A DNA stretch of 44,660 nucleotides from Paenibacillus guangzhouensis (GTDB lineage: Bacteria > Bacillota > Bacilli > Paenibacillales > Paenibacillaceae), in assembly GCF_009363075.1 (NCBI RefSeq), contig NZ_CP045294.1, positions 1 to 44,660 on the forward strand. Reading direction: 5' to 3'. The translations under genes were made by a program, and so were the position numbers. Within the stretch, counting starts at the first letter, position 1, and every line of letters starts with the position of its first letter. Below are positions 16,201 to 24,224 of this stretch, one piece after another. Under the pieces are notes generated by a model that did no database searches, was not told the origin of the DNA, and saw only the letters and a program-made list of their open reading frames with translations.

Positions 16201-18970
16201 ATTCGCGACATTCGCAGGCAATTCGAATCCGGTTGAACTCGCAAGCAATGAGGTCACATTCAGCAGCAGCGAGCCGAGCGTGGCGAAGATTGATGCCGCA
16301 GGCCTTGTCAGTGCACTGAAGCCAGGGCGGACGATAATTACAGCGACTTACGGCGAGAAATCAGCACTCTACGAGCTGGAAGTCAAGAACCCGGTTCCCG
16401 TCCTGCAGCGGATTGAGATTCAAGGCCTTAGCGCCATGACGATCGGGGATACACAGAAGACGAGGGTGATGGCTGAGTACAGCTTGACGCCGAATCCGGT
16501 GGAGCTTACGAGCGGCGTCACCTATGTAAGCACCAATCCGCAGATCGCAACCGTTGACGCGGCGGGGCAAGTAAAGGCGATAAGCGTCGGCATCAGTGCC
16601 ATTCGGGCTTCCTTTGGAGGCAAGACGTCTGAATTCACTGTTGTGGTCAACAAGCCAACATCATCTCCGAAACGGGAACTGCGCGCAGCTTGGATTGCCT
16701 CGGTCGAGAATATCGATTGGCCGAAGCAAGGCGTCGTGAAGCAGGATGATCAGAAACGAGATTTCTCCGCGCTGCTGGACGAATTGTCCCGTATGGGCAT
16801 GAATGCCATTATCGTTCAGATCAAGCCGACGGCAGATGCATTCTACCCGTCCCAGTATGGACCTTGGTCCGAATATCTGACCGGCGTGCAGGGGAAAGAT
16901 CCAGGGTATGATCCGCTTGCTTTCATGATTGAAGAGGCGCATAAACGCAATATGGAGTTCCATGCTTGGTTCAACCCATACCGCGTCAGTATGAAGGATA
17001 AAATCGAGAATCTGGTCGAGAACCATCCAGCAAGGCAGCATCCGGAATGGGTGGTCAGCTACGGTGGCAAATTGTACTACAATCCGGGTGTCCCAGCGGC
17101 CAAAGATTTTGTCGTCGGAAGCATTATGGAGGTCGTCAACAATTATGATATCGACGCCGTGCATATGGATGATTATTTCTACCCTTATCCAGTGAACGGT
17201 CAAGATTTCCCGGATGCGGACACCTACAAGACGTATGGCGGAGCCTTCACGAACAAAGCCGACTGGCGAAGAGATAACGTGAACCAGCTGGTTCATGAAT
17301 TATCGGTAGAGATCAAGCAAGCGAAAAATTACGTCAAGTTCGGCATCAGTCCGTTCGGCGTCTGGCGGAACATTGCGGATGATCCGACGGGATCGGATAC
17401 GACGGCAGGACAGCGCAACTATGACGATTTGTACGCGGATACGCGCAAATGGATTCACGAAGGCTGGATCGATTACATTACACCGCAAATTTATTGGAAT
17501 TTCGGCTTTAGTGCGGCCGCGTACGAGAAGCTGGTCGATTGGTGGACGAAAGAAACCAAAGGAACCAACGTGCAGCTCTATATCGGGCATGCCGACTACA
17601 AAATCAACGATAACAACGAAGCTTGGGCCAAACCGGATGAGCTGCCGAACCAAATTAAATACAATTGGAACTTCGAAGGAGTAAAAGGCAGTATGCACTT
17701 CAGTGCCTCCGACCTGCTTCGGAATCCACTCGGCATTAAAGATCGGCTCATTCAGGAGAGCTATAAAGTGCCGTCCCTGATTCCTGTGATGCCGTGGCTG
17801 GACAATAAGGCGCCTAAGAAGCCTATGCTGCAGTCCGTGACCCAAGGTGCGGCAGGCATCGAAGTCTCTTGGAAAGGTGAGCAAGGCAGTGATGAGACTT
17901 CCTACGTGCTATACCGCATCGAAGGCAAAGAAGGCATCAACGTGGACAATCCAGTTCAAATTGCAGCTATTGTCCGCAAGGCATCGGGAGACGTTCAACG
18001 GTACATCGATAAGACTGCCGTTGCTGGACGCGTGTACACCTATGCTGTGACTGCTGTGAATCGCCTTCATGTTGAGAGCGAAGCTAGCGGCCCGATGACC
18101 CTCGGCGAGGGCATGCAACGGATTGAGCTTGGGATACTCGGCGAACTCGCGGTAGGTGGCACGAAGCAGGCGCAAGTCTTCGCTTACCTGCCGAATAACG
18201 ATACGCCGGTTGACGTCACCAGCAGCTCGCAATTCGCGAGCAGTCAGACCACCGTGGCAACGATCGACGCGAGGGGATTGATTACAGGATTGCATGAGGG
18301 CACAAGTGTCATTACGGCAACGTATGGCGGACTAACAGCAACAGCGACGATCGAGGTCCGACAGCAAGCGGAGCAGCTGTCCACCGTGTTAACTGGCCCG
18401 GGCAAGGTTCAGACCGACCAGCCATTCACCGTGCAGTTCGGACTTCGCGGCGTGACCTCGCATGTGTATGCGCAAGACATTACGATCGAATACGATGCGT
18501 CGATTGCTGATTATGTCTCAGCAGTATCGCTCTTGAACGGCATCGACATCGTGTCGGAGAAGAAGAGCCCTGGCAAGATTCGACTCATTGTCGCGAGTCA
18601 AGGTGCGGGGAATGCGGTTAGCGGCAATGCGGAGCTGCTGAAGCTCTCCTTCCAGGCGAAACATGTGACACAGACGGCATTAGGCACGATCTCGGTTACG
18701 CAAGCCTTGCTGGGCGACGCGAAAGGACGCGAGCTTGATGCGAAGGCTGCATCGATTCGCATCGAAGTCGCGCCGCAATCGCCAGGACTCCCGGGAGACG
18801 GGAATGGCGATGCGAAGATTACAATTGGTGACTTGGCGATCGCGGCTGCGAACTATGGTAAGAACAGCACGAGCCCGGATTGGGAGCGGATTAAGATGCT
18901 AGATATGGATGGCAACGACGTGATCGACATTCAAGATCTTGCCGCGATTGCAATGAAAATTTTGGGATAG
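13283..18970 (+). CDS. Secreted multidomain peptidoglycan enzyme: SpoIID + GHL10 (DigH/YngK) with Big, FnIII, cohesin and dockerin modules
   Basis: About 1,895 residues. Domain positions below count from an alternative ATG at 13259 (subtract 8). An export signal ends near AYAQ (about 42-45). SpoIID domain about 225-610: VPSEMPASYGLEALKAQSV carries the catalytic glutamate, and GNGHGVGMSQVGAQ closes the domain. Big-like module about 615-700; beta-sandwich region, possibly carbohydrate-binding, about 703-870; three Big_2 modules about 870-1130; GHL10 glycosidase about 1138-1500 (RAAWIASVENIDWP, HAWFNPYR, VHMDDYFYPYP); FnIII about 1517-1612; Big about 1620-1700; cohesin-like about 1707-1837; dockerin with two calcium repeats (GDGNGDAKITIGD and DMDGNDVIDIQD) about 1846-1903. 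SpoIID proteins are lytic transglycosylases and DigH a hydrolase, both for glycan strands stripped of peptides. GTG at 13283 is preferred because TGAGGAG lies just upstream; ATG 13259 is also possible. No LPXTG or SLH anchor is present. Confidence 0.9.
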   Translation: MNTLRVRINAALAAVLICSTMVSGFVSVLPKAYAQEDGGSLKAVAASPPIHEKVMAKDSVAGTIELELKGKVGLSDQLTVEQHLGGTVLAKTLHDVMVGAENVDVYLGTDGKASKLVINGETPMNRMRVGIRKDITDIGDMTQLNHEQIEMKSNGGWRLVDKKGGTSQDVAADTLVTFTVGNGQITVKQNGEELIKTANRLIVAPVNSSTLIQVTSITRSHGKPQYRGVMEVSLNPEKDKLRLINELDIEQYLYQVVPSEMPASYGLEALKAQSVAARTYALTDYMTSRFADHGFHIDDSTLSQVYNNQAENTLTTQAVQATAGKIMKSGSELVDARFYATSGGYGASKHEVWQDLDTNQFPGTPLPYLIGGSYTYDPANSGSLLQIDTASEQALNAFYKNLNYTGYDSESPYFRWKVSLTRTELENTVNKNIRDRYAAEPMFVLTKDADGRFVSKPIPAEGAGTINNMYVTKRGQGGNAMELVIEGSTGTYKIYREFNIRFTIRPSKTYTGGSTDILAYRAKGGAGAYDNAPLKNPSILYSAFMTFDLDRDEQGSLKGVTFYGGGNGHGVGMSQVGAQMLGMQGWSYDRILNSYYKDMQLVDLNAPVLRRLDIAPEVASIDPGAKQTFTVKGYDGSGNEIAVQADQLTWSQTGGVGTVSAGGVLQAASNPAAGTVTVSVGNVKAEAAVIVGKLAALVEDFEDIQDIAASSVRAVPDSVKLTRVARPEPVRAGVYAGKFDYDFTDTKGTSAAYLNFKDAVGGTGRILEGYPKKLGMWFYGDAQKHWLRAALQDAAGNKPTVDFTASGGLNWSGWKYVTVNMPTGLTPPIRLNQVYIVETNDANKNAGTVYIDQLSALYTNTGVFELSLSGLTPMVVGETKQASLLAVNEGSSEPVTVQSGVAYYSSNSKVASVEATGTVKALQEGMATITALYGSAQPAVYQLEVTKEAPVIERIEMTGLSAMETGQTKQVKVFATFAGNSNPVELASNEVTFSSSEPSVAKIDAAGLVSALKPGRTIITATYGEKSALYELEVKNPVPVLQRIEIQGLSAMTIGDTQKTRVMAEYSLTPNPVELTSGVTYVSTNPQIATVDAAGQVKAISVGISAIRASFGGKTSEFTVVVNKPTSSPKRELRAAWIASVENIDWPKQGVVKQDDQKRDFSALLDELSRMGMNAIIVQIKPTADAFYPSQYGPWSEYLTGVQGKDPGYDPLAFMIEEAHKRNMEFHAWFNPYRVSMKDKIENLVENHPARQHPEWVVSYGGKLYYNPGVPAAKDFVVGSIMEVVNNYDIDAVHMDDYFYPYPVNGQDFPDADTYKTYGGAFTNKADWRRDNVNQLVHELSVEIKQAKNYVKFGISPFGVWRNIADDPTGSDTTAGQRNYDDLYADTRKWIHEGWIDYITPQIYWNFGFSAAAYEKLVDWWTKETKGTNVQLYIGHADYKINDNNEAWAKPDELPNQIKYNWNFEGVKGSMHFSASDLLRNPLGIKDRLIQESYKVPSLIPVMPWLDNKAPKKPMLQSVTQGAAGIEVSWKGEQGSDETSYVLYRIEGKEGINVDNPVQIAAIVRKASGDVQRYIDKTAVAGRVYTYAVTAVNRLHVESEASGPMTLGEGMQRIELGILGELAVGGTKQAQVFAYLPNNDTPVDVTSSSQFASSQTTVATIDARGLITGLHEGTSVITATYGGLTATATIEVRQQAEQLSTVLTGPGKVQTDQPFTVQFGLRGVTSHVYAQDITIEYDASIADYVSAVSLLNGIDIVSEKKSPGKIRLIVASQGAGNAVSGNAELLKLSFQAKHVTQTALGTISVTQALLGDAKGRELDAKAASIRIEVAPQSPGLPGDGNGDAKITIGDLAIAAANYGKNSTSPDWERIKMLDMDGNDVIDIQDLAAIAMKILG

Positions 18971-18993
18971 TATAGCTGAAGAAATGAAGATAA

Positions 18994-19028
18994 AAAGACC
19001 AACCGCCATGCGTTAGCGGTTGGTCTTT
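18994..19028. terminator. Bidirectional terminator between the SpoIID-GHL10 gene and nagA
   Basis: AAAGACCAACCGC pairs perfectly with GCGGTTGGTCTTT around a 9-base loop. On the minus strand five T follow, so it best terminates the rpiR-nagB-nagA operon; on the plus strand the T tract is interrupted (TTTCTGTG) but it can also serve the converging gene. Confidence 0.85.
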
Positions 19029-19153
19029 CTGTGTGTATATGGAACAGCAATAAGATTCCCTCTCCCACAACTGTGAAGACAGCTGTGTGAAGAGACTTGT
19101 CTAGAAGGAAAGAATTTCGCGTGTGGGAATGGGACATGCTGAAATTAATTACG

Positions 19154-20332
19154 TTAGGCCTTGTTGCCTTGAACCCAAATGGATTGAATATTCAGATCCT
19201 TGTCTAATAGCAGCAAGTCCGCTTGCAGACCTGCACGGATGCTGCCTGTGCGATCATCGATGCCAAGCTGCTTCGCGGCATTGTAGCTCGTCAGCTGTAC
19301 CGCTTGCTCGATGCTGACGCCGACCATGCGGACCATGTTCTGGAATGCCACGATCATCGTCAGCAAGCTGCCCGCGAGGGATCCGCCGTCTTTCAGACGC
19401 GCTTCACCATTCTTTGCGACAACGGCTAGGCCGCCAAGATCATAATCGCCATCGCCAAGACCTGCAGCTGACATCGCATCCGTGATCACGACGAGGTTAT
19501 TGTTCGTCTTACATTTTACGAGCACCTTCATCGCGGCTGGATGGACGTGAATGCCGTCCGCGATTAGCTCGGCCACGATGCGGTCTTCGCTCAATACGGC
19601 GCCAACAGTACCAGGCGCGCGATGCGTTAGCGGCGTCATCGCATTGTACGTATGCACCGCTTGGTTTAGCCCCGCTTCAACAGCGGTCATCATCTCGTCG
19701 TAAGTTGCATCCGTATGTGCTGCAGCGACGTTGATGCCGTTCGCACGTGCCCAGCGAATCGCTTCAAGTGCGCCGTTACGCTCAGCTGCAAGAGAGATTT
19801 GCTTGATCACGCCCGGATATTTCGTATTCCAATCTTCGAGCCAATCGACGCGTGCTTCGACCATGAATTCAGGGTTCTGGGCACCTTTATATTTCGGGTT
19901 AATGAATGGCCCTTCCATGTGTACGCCATGTACTTGGGCATACGGCATCGGGTTCTTCTTATATTCATGCACTTCGGCTAATACGCGTTCGATCGCATCA
20001 TGCGATTGGGTCATGGTCGTCGCCATAATCGTTGTCGTTCCTTGGCTTAAGTGGAACTTCGTAATCGTATCAAGCACTTCCTTGTTCGAATCCATGAAGT
20101 CCGCACCGAATCCGCCGTGCACATGCACATCGATAAATCCAGGAACGATCCAGCCGCCTTGCGCGTCCAGTGCTTCATGCTGCCATGTCGCAAGATCGGC
20201 AACGGGAACCTCTGCTTGTGTTCCAACAAATACAATCGTTCCATTCTCAATCCGTACACAACCATTTTCGATGATTCCTTGCGGGGTTACGACGTTGGCG
20301 TTCACGATAAAAAATGGGTTCGATGTACTCAT
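19154..20332 (-). CDS. nagA: N-acetylglucosamine-6-phosphate deacetylase
   Basis: 392 residues, full length. It deacetylates GlcNAc-6-P to glucosamine-6-P in the cytoplasm. Amidohydrolase-fold motifs: the HVH metal pair in PGFIDVHVHGGFGADFMD (H70, H72), the metal glutamate in HMEGPFINPKYKGAQ, histidines in VAAAHTDATYDE and HTYNAMTPLTHR, and the catalytic aspartate in VITDAMSAAGLGDGD. The ATG overlaps the nagB stop by 4 bases and AGGTGA lies upstream within nagB. Here it uses the GlcNAc-6-P that MurQ makes from MurNAc-6-P. Confidence 0.96.
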   Translation of the reverse strand: MSTSNPFFIVNANVVTPQGIIENGCVRIENGTIVFVGTQAEVPVADLATWQHEALDAQGGWIVPGFIDVHVHGGFGADFMDSNKEVLDTITKFHLSQGTTTIMATTMTQSHDAIERVLAEVHEYKKNPMPYAQVHGVHMEGPFINPKYKGAQNPEFMVEARVDWLEDWNTKYPGVIKQISLAAERNGALEAIRWARANGINVAAAHTDATYDEMMTAVEAGLNQAVHTYNAMTPLTHRAPGTVGAVLSEDRIVAELIADGIHVHPAAMKVLVKCKTNNNLVVITDAMSAAGLGDGDYDLGGLAVVAKNGEARLKDGGSLAGSLLTMIVAFQNMVRMVGVSIEQAVQLTSYNAAKQLGIDDRTGSIRAGLQADLLLLDKDLNIQSIWVQGNKA

Positions 20333-21057
20333 TGCAATTCACCTGCCGCTTCTTTGTCGAGTAAGACAACAACGTTCGAATGCGTCTGAAGTAAGGATGC
20401 TGGGCAATCCGTTGTGATTGGCCCTTGCAGTGCGCGTTTGACAATGGCTGCCTTATCTTTGCCGCGAACGACGAGCATGATCATTTTTGCTTTGAGGATC
20501 GTACCGACACCCATCGTGATGGCTTGGGTAGGAACTTCGTCGATGGAGTTGAAGAAGCGTGCATTCGCTTCGCGTGTTTGTTCTTTTAATTGGACCAAAT
20601 GCGTTCCGCTGTTCAGTGTATCGTCTGGCTCATTGAAGCCGATATGTCCATTGTGGCCAAGACCGAGTAATTGCATGTCCACTTGCTTGGACGTCGACAT
20701 CATCTCATCATAGTTCGCGCATTCCGCATGCAAATCTTGTGCATTCCCATTCGGAACGTGCGTCTGCTCCATAGGGATATCAATATGGTTAAAGAGTTGA
20801 TTGTTCATGAACGTGCGGTAGCTCTCTTGATGACCTTCAGGCAAGCCGACGTATTCATCTAAGTTGAAGGAAGTCGCGTTCTTGAAGCTCACGAGACCAT
20901 TCTGATATTGACGGATAAGCTCTTGGTAGATGCCGATCGGTGTACTGCCTGTTGCTAGTCCTAGAACGGAATAAGGATTTGTCTGTACGAGGCTTGCGAT
21001 AATGTTCGCCCCAACTTGGTTCAATTCTTCATTCGTCTCAAAAGTCAAAATATTCAT
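20329..21057 (-). CDS. nagB: Glucosamine-6-phosphate deaminase
   Basis: 242 residues, the length of the Bacillus-type NagB. It converts glucosamine-6-P to fructose-6-P and ammonia. Motifs: GLATGSTPIGIYQEL (phosphate loop), TSFNLDEYVGL with the catalytic aspartate, LGLGHNGHIGFNEP with the catalytic histidine region, and VVRGKDKAAIVKRAL. AGGGAGG lies 12 bases before the ATG, inside the end of the upstream RpiR gene. It lies between the regulator and nagA on one transcript. Confidence 0.96.
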   Translation of the reverse strand: MNILTFETNEELNQVGANIIASLVQTNPYSVLGLATGSTPIGIYQELIRQYQNGLVSFKNATSFNLDEYVGLPEGHQESYRTFMNNQLFNHIDIPMEQTHVPNGNAQDLHAECANYDEMMSTSKQVDMQLLGLGHNGHIGFNEPDDTLNSGTHLVQLKEQTREANARFFNSIDEVPTQAITMGVGTILKAKMIMLVVRGKDKAAIVKRALQGPITTDCPASLLQTHSNVVVLLDKEAAGELQ

Positions 21058-21065
21058 CTGGTAAA

Positions 21066-21923
21066 TTACCTCCCTTTATCATTGCGGTACTTCTGTACCA
21101 TTTCATACGATCTTTCTATACGTGGGATGTAGCGTGTGTATTGCTCGCTGACCAGACCCGAGAACAAGATGTCAATGACATGAAGCTGTGCGATCCGGGA
21201 TGCCATGTCTCCTCGACGCATGCCCGCTTCCAGTGTAGAAGTAAACAGTGGAATATCAGCCATGGTCGATACCGTAGAACTGCCGTACTTCGTTAATGAA
21301 ATCGTCGTTGCCCCGTTTTCCTTTGCGCATTTCAGCGCATCGATCGTCTCTTGCGTCTCACCGGAATGCGAGATTGCGATCGCGACGTCCCCTGGTGTGA
21401 GGTTGGATGCAGAGATGATCTGAAGATGAGAATCCGCGCTGTATCGCGTTCTCTTGCCGACAAGCCCTAGCTTGTAGCATAAATCTTGTGCCACGATCCC
21501 TGATGTCGCCATACCATATACATCTACCAATTTGGCTTCCCGCAGCACGTCTAGCGCGCGTTCAAGCTGATGAAGATCTAGCAGACGCGTCGTGTCGACG
21601 ATGGAACGCAAGTGATTGGCTTCAATGGCTGCAACGACACTTGCAAGCGGGTTGCCGGCGACAATATCTTGATATTCTTGCGCTTGATCCTTCTGCGCGA
21701 TGTCCGCGGCGAGACGCATCTTGAAGTCTGGAAACCCGCGAAAATGCAAGGATTTGCAGAACCTCGTCACCGTTGCTGCACTCGTCGTAGATTGTTCCGC
21801 AAGCTCGGTAATGCCCATATTGACTACGTTGCCCGGAAAGCTCAAGATGTAATCGGCCAGCTTGCGCTCTTGCTGATGAAAGGTGTCAAGCTGCTGTTCA
21901 ATGGCATTCAAAATGCTGGACAA
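21066..21923 (-). CDS. RpiR-family transcriptional regulator of the nag operon
   Basis: About 285 residues. N-terminal helix-turn-helix (MGITELAEQSTTSAATVTRF) and C-terminal SIS domain (VYGMATSGIVAQDLC, ISHSGETQETIDALK) define an RpiR regulator with a phospho-sugar pocket. The TTG at 21923 is chosen because AGAGGGG stands 8 bases before it; a GTG at 21932 overlaps that ribosome site. It leads the nagBA operon, so GlcNAc-6-P or glucosamine-6-P is the likely effector. In Bacillus subtilis the nag genes are controlled by the GntR-type NagR, so an RpiR regulator in this place is a difference. It is a clear paralogue of the regulator at 2265-3128. Confidence 0.88.
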   Translation of the reverse strand: MSSILNAIEQQLDTFHQQERKLADYILSFPGNVVNMGITELAEQSTTSAATVTRFCKSLHFRGFPDFKMRLAADIAQKDQAQEYQDIVAGNPLASVVAAIEANHLRSIVDTTRLLDLHQLERALDVLREAKLVDVYGMATSGIVAQDLCYKLGLVGKRTRYSADSHLQIISASNLTPGDVAIAISHSGETQETIDALKCAKENGATTISLTKYGSSTVSTMADIPLFTSTLEAGMRRGDMASRIAQLHVIDILFSGLVSEQYTRYIPRIERSYEMVQKYRNDKGR

Positions 21924-21982
21924 AACTCGCACCCCTCTGTGTTCGTTTGTGAAAAAGATTTTAATATTTTAACCATTATTCA

Positions 21983-22016
21983 TGAAAATTATTTCAATAC
22001 CATCATATATGATGGT
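21983..22016. promoter_or_regulatory. Two palindromes upstream of rpiR-nagBA
   Basis: TGAAAATTATTTCA (21983-21996) has the same TGAAA and TTTCA half-sites as the RpiR palindromes, with 4 bases between them rather than 5. Three bases away is a perfect 18-bp palindrome ACCATCATATATGATGGT (21999-22016). Both lie 60-95 bp before the rpiR start, where an operator would be. A clear -35/-10 pair for this operon was not found. Confidence 0.5.
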
Positions 22017-22130
22017 TCTTTTTTTTTCAATAGAAAGGGTTGGATAAGGTCATTTTTTTATTTTTGTAAAAGTGACATGATATGTGAGATTATCCTTGAC
22101 AATCATATAAATGTCTACTGAGGGAGGACA

Positions 22131-22175
22131 ATGCATGGGTGGTGTACACGCTGGGAAAACAATGTAAAAAAATGA
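22131..22175 (+). CDS. Possible 14-residue peptide with a strong ribosome site (speculative)
   Basis: ATG at 22131 follows GGGAGG (22122-22127) with a short 3-base gap and encodes MHGWCTRWENNVKK. The stop touches the -35 of the predicted iclR promoter, so it would need its own upstream promoter; TTGACA at 22096 has no matching -10. No homology can be judged at this length. The rest of 22017-22322 holds the iclR promoter and an AT-rich leader. Confidence 0.2.
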   Translation: MHGWCTRWENNVKK

Positions 22176-22204
22176 TTGACAAGGGGTAGTGTTCCGATAA
22201 TAAT
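22176..22204 (+). promoter_or_regulatory. Predicted promoter of the IclR gene
   Basis: TTGACA (22176-22181), 17 bp, AATAAT (22199-22204). An AT-rich element TAAAAATTTTATTTTCG (22207-22223) lies over the expected start site and resembles the murQ upstream site with two extra bases, which could be coincidence. The leader to the GTG start is about 110 bases. Confidence 0.6.
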
Positions 22205-22322
22205 GATAAAAATTTTATTTTCGCAACAGTGTTTCTAAAATCGGTACAGGATTAAAAACATGCGTAACCATCGCATTTACAGGGTTTCTGGGTCGACATT
22301 TTGAATCGGAAGGAGAGAGGCT

Positions 22323-23084
22323 GTGTCGCTTAAAACATTATCGAAATCACTTGATTTATTAGATTGTTTCACGACGGATCGTCCGGCTTGGGGCGTCCGC
22401 GAGCTGGCCAAGGAACTCGACATGCATCATACGGTCGTCCACCGGATTCTAGCAACCTTCGAGGCGCATGGGGTATTGATTCAGAATAAAGAGACACTCA
22501 AATACCACCTTGGTCTGAAAGTGCTGGAGTACAGCAAAGTCGTGACGGAGCAGCTTAATATTCAGCAGTACGTGAGGCCTCTGCTTAAGGAAATCGCGGA
22601 TGCGACTGACGAATCGGTCTATCTGACGATGCTCGAAGGCAAAGAAGGGGTTAGCGTCTCGCTGATGCTCAGCTCACAGGAAGTGAAGCATATCATCCCG
22701 ATCGGCTCACGTTCCCCGCTCTATGCAGGCGCTTCGCATAAAGTGATGATGGCCTTCCTCAGCGATGAGCTTCAGGAAGAAATCATTCAGGAAGGATTGC
22801 AGTCGGTCACGTCACAGACGATTACCGATCCGGACCATCTTCGAGAGCAATTGCAGAAGATCAGGTCGCAAGGATGGTGTGTCTCGCTCGGCGAGTTGAC
22901 CGAGGATGTCATCGGCATCGCGATTCCGATTATCGACCTTCAAGGAAAGGTGATGGCGTCCGTTACCGTAGCCGGTCCGAAGTATCGCTTTACCGAAGAG
23001 AAGATCGAACATAATTTAAATGCACTTTTAGTCCAGCTCCCGTATCTGAAACAAAGCTTTAATATTATTTCGCATATTTGGTGA
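22323..23084 (+). CDS. IclR-family transcriptional regulator
   Basis: 253 residues, standard IclR length. A winged helix-turn-helix occupies about residues 1-65 (SLDLLDCF, WGVRELAKELDMHHTVVHRILATFEAHG) and an effector-binding GAF-like domain about 80-250 (GSRSPLYAGASHKVMMAF, GWCVSLGELTEDVIGIAIPI). GTG start with AAGGAGAG upstream. It precedes the peptide transporter genes in the same direction with a 67-base gap, so it is the likely local regulator of the dpp-M20-DUF1177-AroM cluster. IclR proteins bind small carboxylates or aromatic acids; the effector is unknown. Confidence 0.92.
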   Translation: MSLKTLSKSLDLLDCFTTDRPAWGVRELAKELDMHHTVVHRILATFEAHGVLIQNKETLKYHLGLKVLEYSKVVTEQLNIQQYVRPLLKEIADATDESVYLTMLEGKEGVSVSLMLSSQEVKHIIPIGSRSPLYAGASHKVMMAFLSDELQEEIIQEGLQSVTSQTITDPDHLREQLQKIRSQGWCVSLGELTEDVIGIAIPIIDLQGKVMASVTVAGPKYRFTEEKIEHNLNALLVQLPYLKQSFNIISHIW

Positions 23085-23151
23085 GCTGTGTTTTTTAAGA
23101 TGATGCTTTAATGGTATAAAGATATAACGCTTTAGTGAGGAGAGGTGCATC

Positions 23152-24162
23152 ATGCTACAGTTCATTACCAAACGAATCGTGTACTTAATCCCAAGTTTGA
23201 TCGGTATCGTTCTGATTACTTTTATTCTATCCCGCGTCCTTCCTGGGGATCCGGCGCTGATGATCGCAGGGGAACAGGCGCCGCAGTCGGTCGTAGACAA
23301 TATTCGAATGGAGCTTGGGCTTAACGATCCGCTCTATGTTCAGTTCGGAACGTATGTGAAGCAGCTTGTCCAAGGGGATCTGGGGACAGCGTGGCATACC
23401 GGCCATACGGTCGTTGAAGACTTCGCTACCCGCCTTCCGGCAACGCTCGAACTTGCCATCGCAAGTCTCCTCATTGCACTTATCGTCGCTATCCCGGTCG
23501 GGATCGTCGCCGCGACGCGCAAAGAATCCGCACTCGATCATATCTCGCGGGTATTCTCCTTGATTGGCGCTTGTATGCCAGTGTTCTGGCTCGGGCTCCT
23601 GCTCATTCTACTCTTCTATTCGAAGCTCGGCATCGCGCCAGCACCGATGGGACGGATCGGAAATGATATTCTCCCGCCAACGAACATTACAGGGTTATAT
23701 CTTGTCGATAGTCTATTAACCGCCGATTGGGTGGCTTTCCGGCAATCTCTCTCGCATCTCATTCTTCCAGCGATCTGTCTCAGCTCCGGCACAATGGCGA
23801 TTATCGCCCGGATGATGCGTTCGAGCATGCTCGAGGTCATTAGTCAGGATTATATTCGTACCGCCAGAGCCAAAGGGTTATCAGAAGGAGCCGTAGTCTA
23901 CAAGCACGCGCTAGCCAATGCTTCGATTCCGACGATTACGATGGTCGGTCTTCAGATTGGATATTTGCTCGGAGGCGCCGTGATTACGGAGACGATCTTC
24001 TCTTGGCCGGGCGTCGGCAGTTATGTGACGGAGTCGATTCTCGCAACAGACTACGCGCCGATTCAAGCCTTTACGTTACTCAGTGCTGTCGTGTACAGCG
24101 TCATTAATCTTGTCGTTGACTTAATTTATGGATGGATTGATCCGCGAATTCGATATGAATAA
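23152..24162 (+). CDS. dppB: Dipeptide/oligopeptide ABC transporter permease, DppB type
   Basis: 336 residues. Typical DppB/OppB features: N-terminal LQFITKRIVYLIPSLIGIVL, GDPALMIAGEQAP, and the cytoplasmic loop DYIRTARAKGLSEGAVVYKHALANA that contacts the ATPase. Six membrane segments are predicted. GAGGAGAGG precedes the ATG. Gene name by family; Dpp-type systems take up dipeptides, heme, nickel or other substrates, so the transported compound is open. Confidence 0.9.
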   Translation: MLQFITKRIVYLIPSLIGIVLITFILSRVLPGDPALMIAGEQAPQSVVDNIRMELGLNDPLYVQFGTYVKQLVQGDLGTAWHTGHTVVEDFATRLPATLELAIASLLIALIVAIPVGIVAATRKESALDHISRVFSLIGACMPVFWLGLLLILLFYSKLGIAPAPMGRIGNDILPPTNITGLYLVDSLLTADWVAFRQSLSHLILPAICLSSGTMAIIARMMRSSMLEVISQDYIRTARAKGLSEGAVVYKHALANASIPTITMVGLQIGYLLGGAVITETIFSWPGVGSYVTESILATDYAPIQAFTLLSAVVYSVINLVVDLIYGWIDPRIRYE

Positions 24163-24224
24163 CGCATCATTGCAAAAGAAGAACTACATCGAGATAAAAA
24201 ATACATCAGGAGGTGTGTCAACCG

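Noticed and set aside
13283-18970. Sporulation SpoIID gene
   Set aside because: Classic SpoIID is about 340 residues with a single domain; this multidomain secreted protein sits in an amino-sugar region with an RpiR operator.
21999-22016. 18-bp palindrome followed by a T run read as a plus-strand terminator
   Set aside because: No plus-strand gene ends there, and it has only AT-rich pairs in the middle. An operator for the minus-strand operon is more likely.
22096-22101. TTGACA as a second iclR promoter
   Set aside because: No -10 hexamer at 16-18 bp spacing was found.
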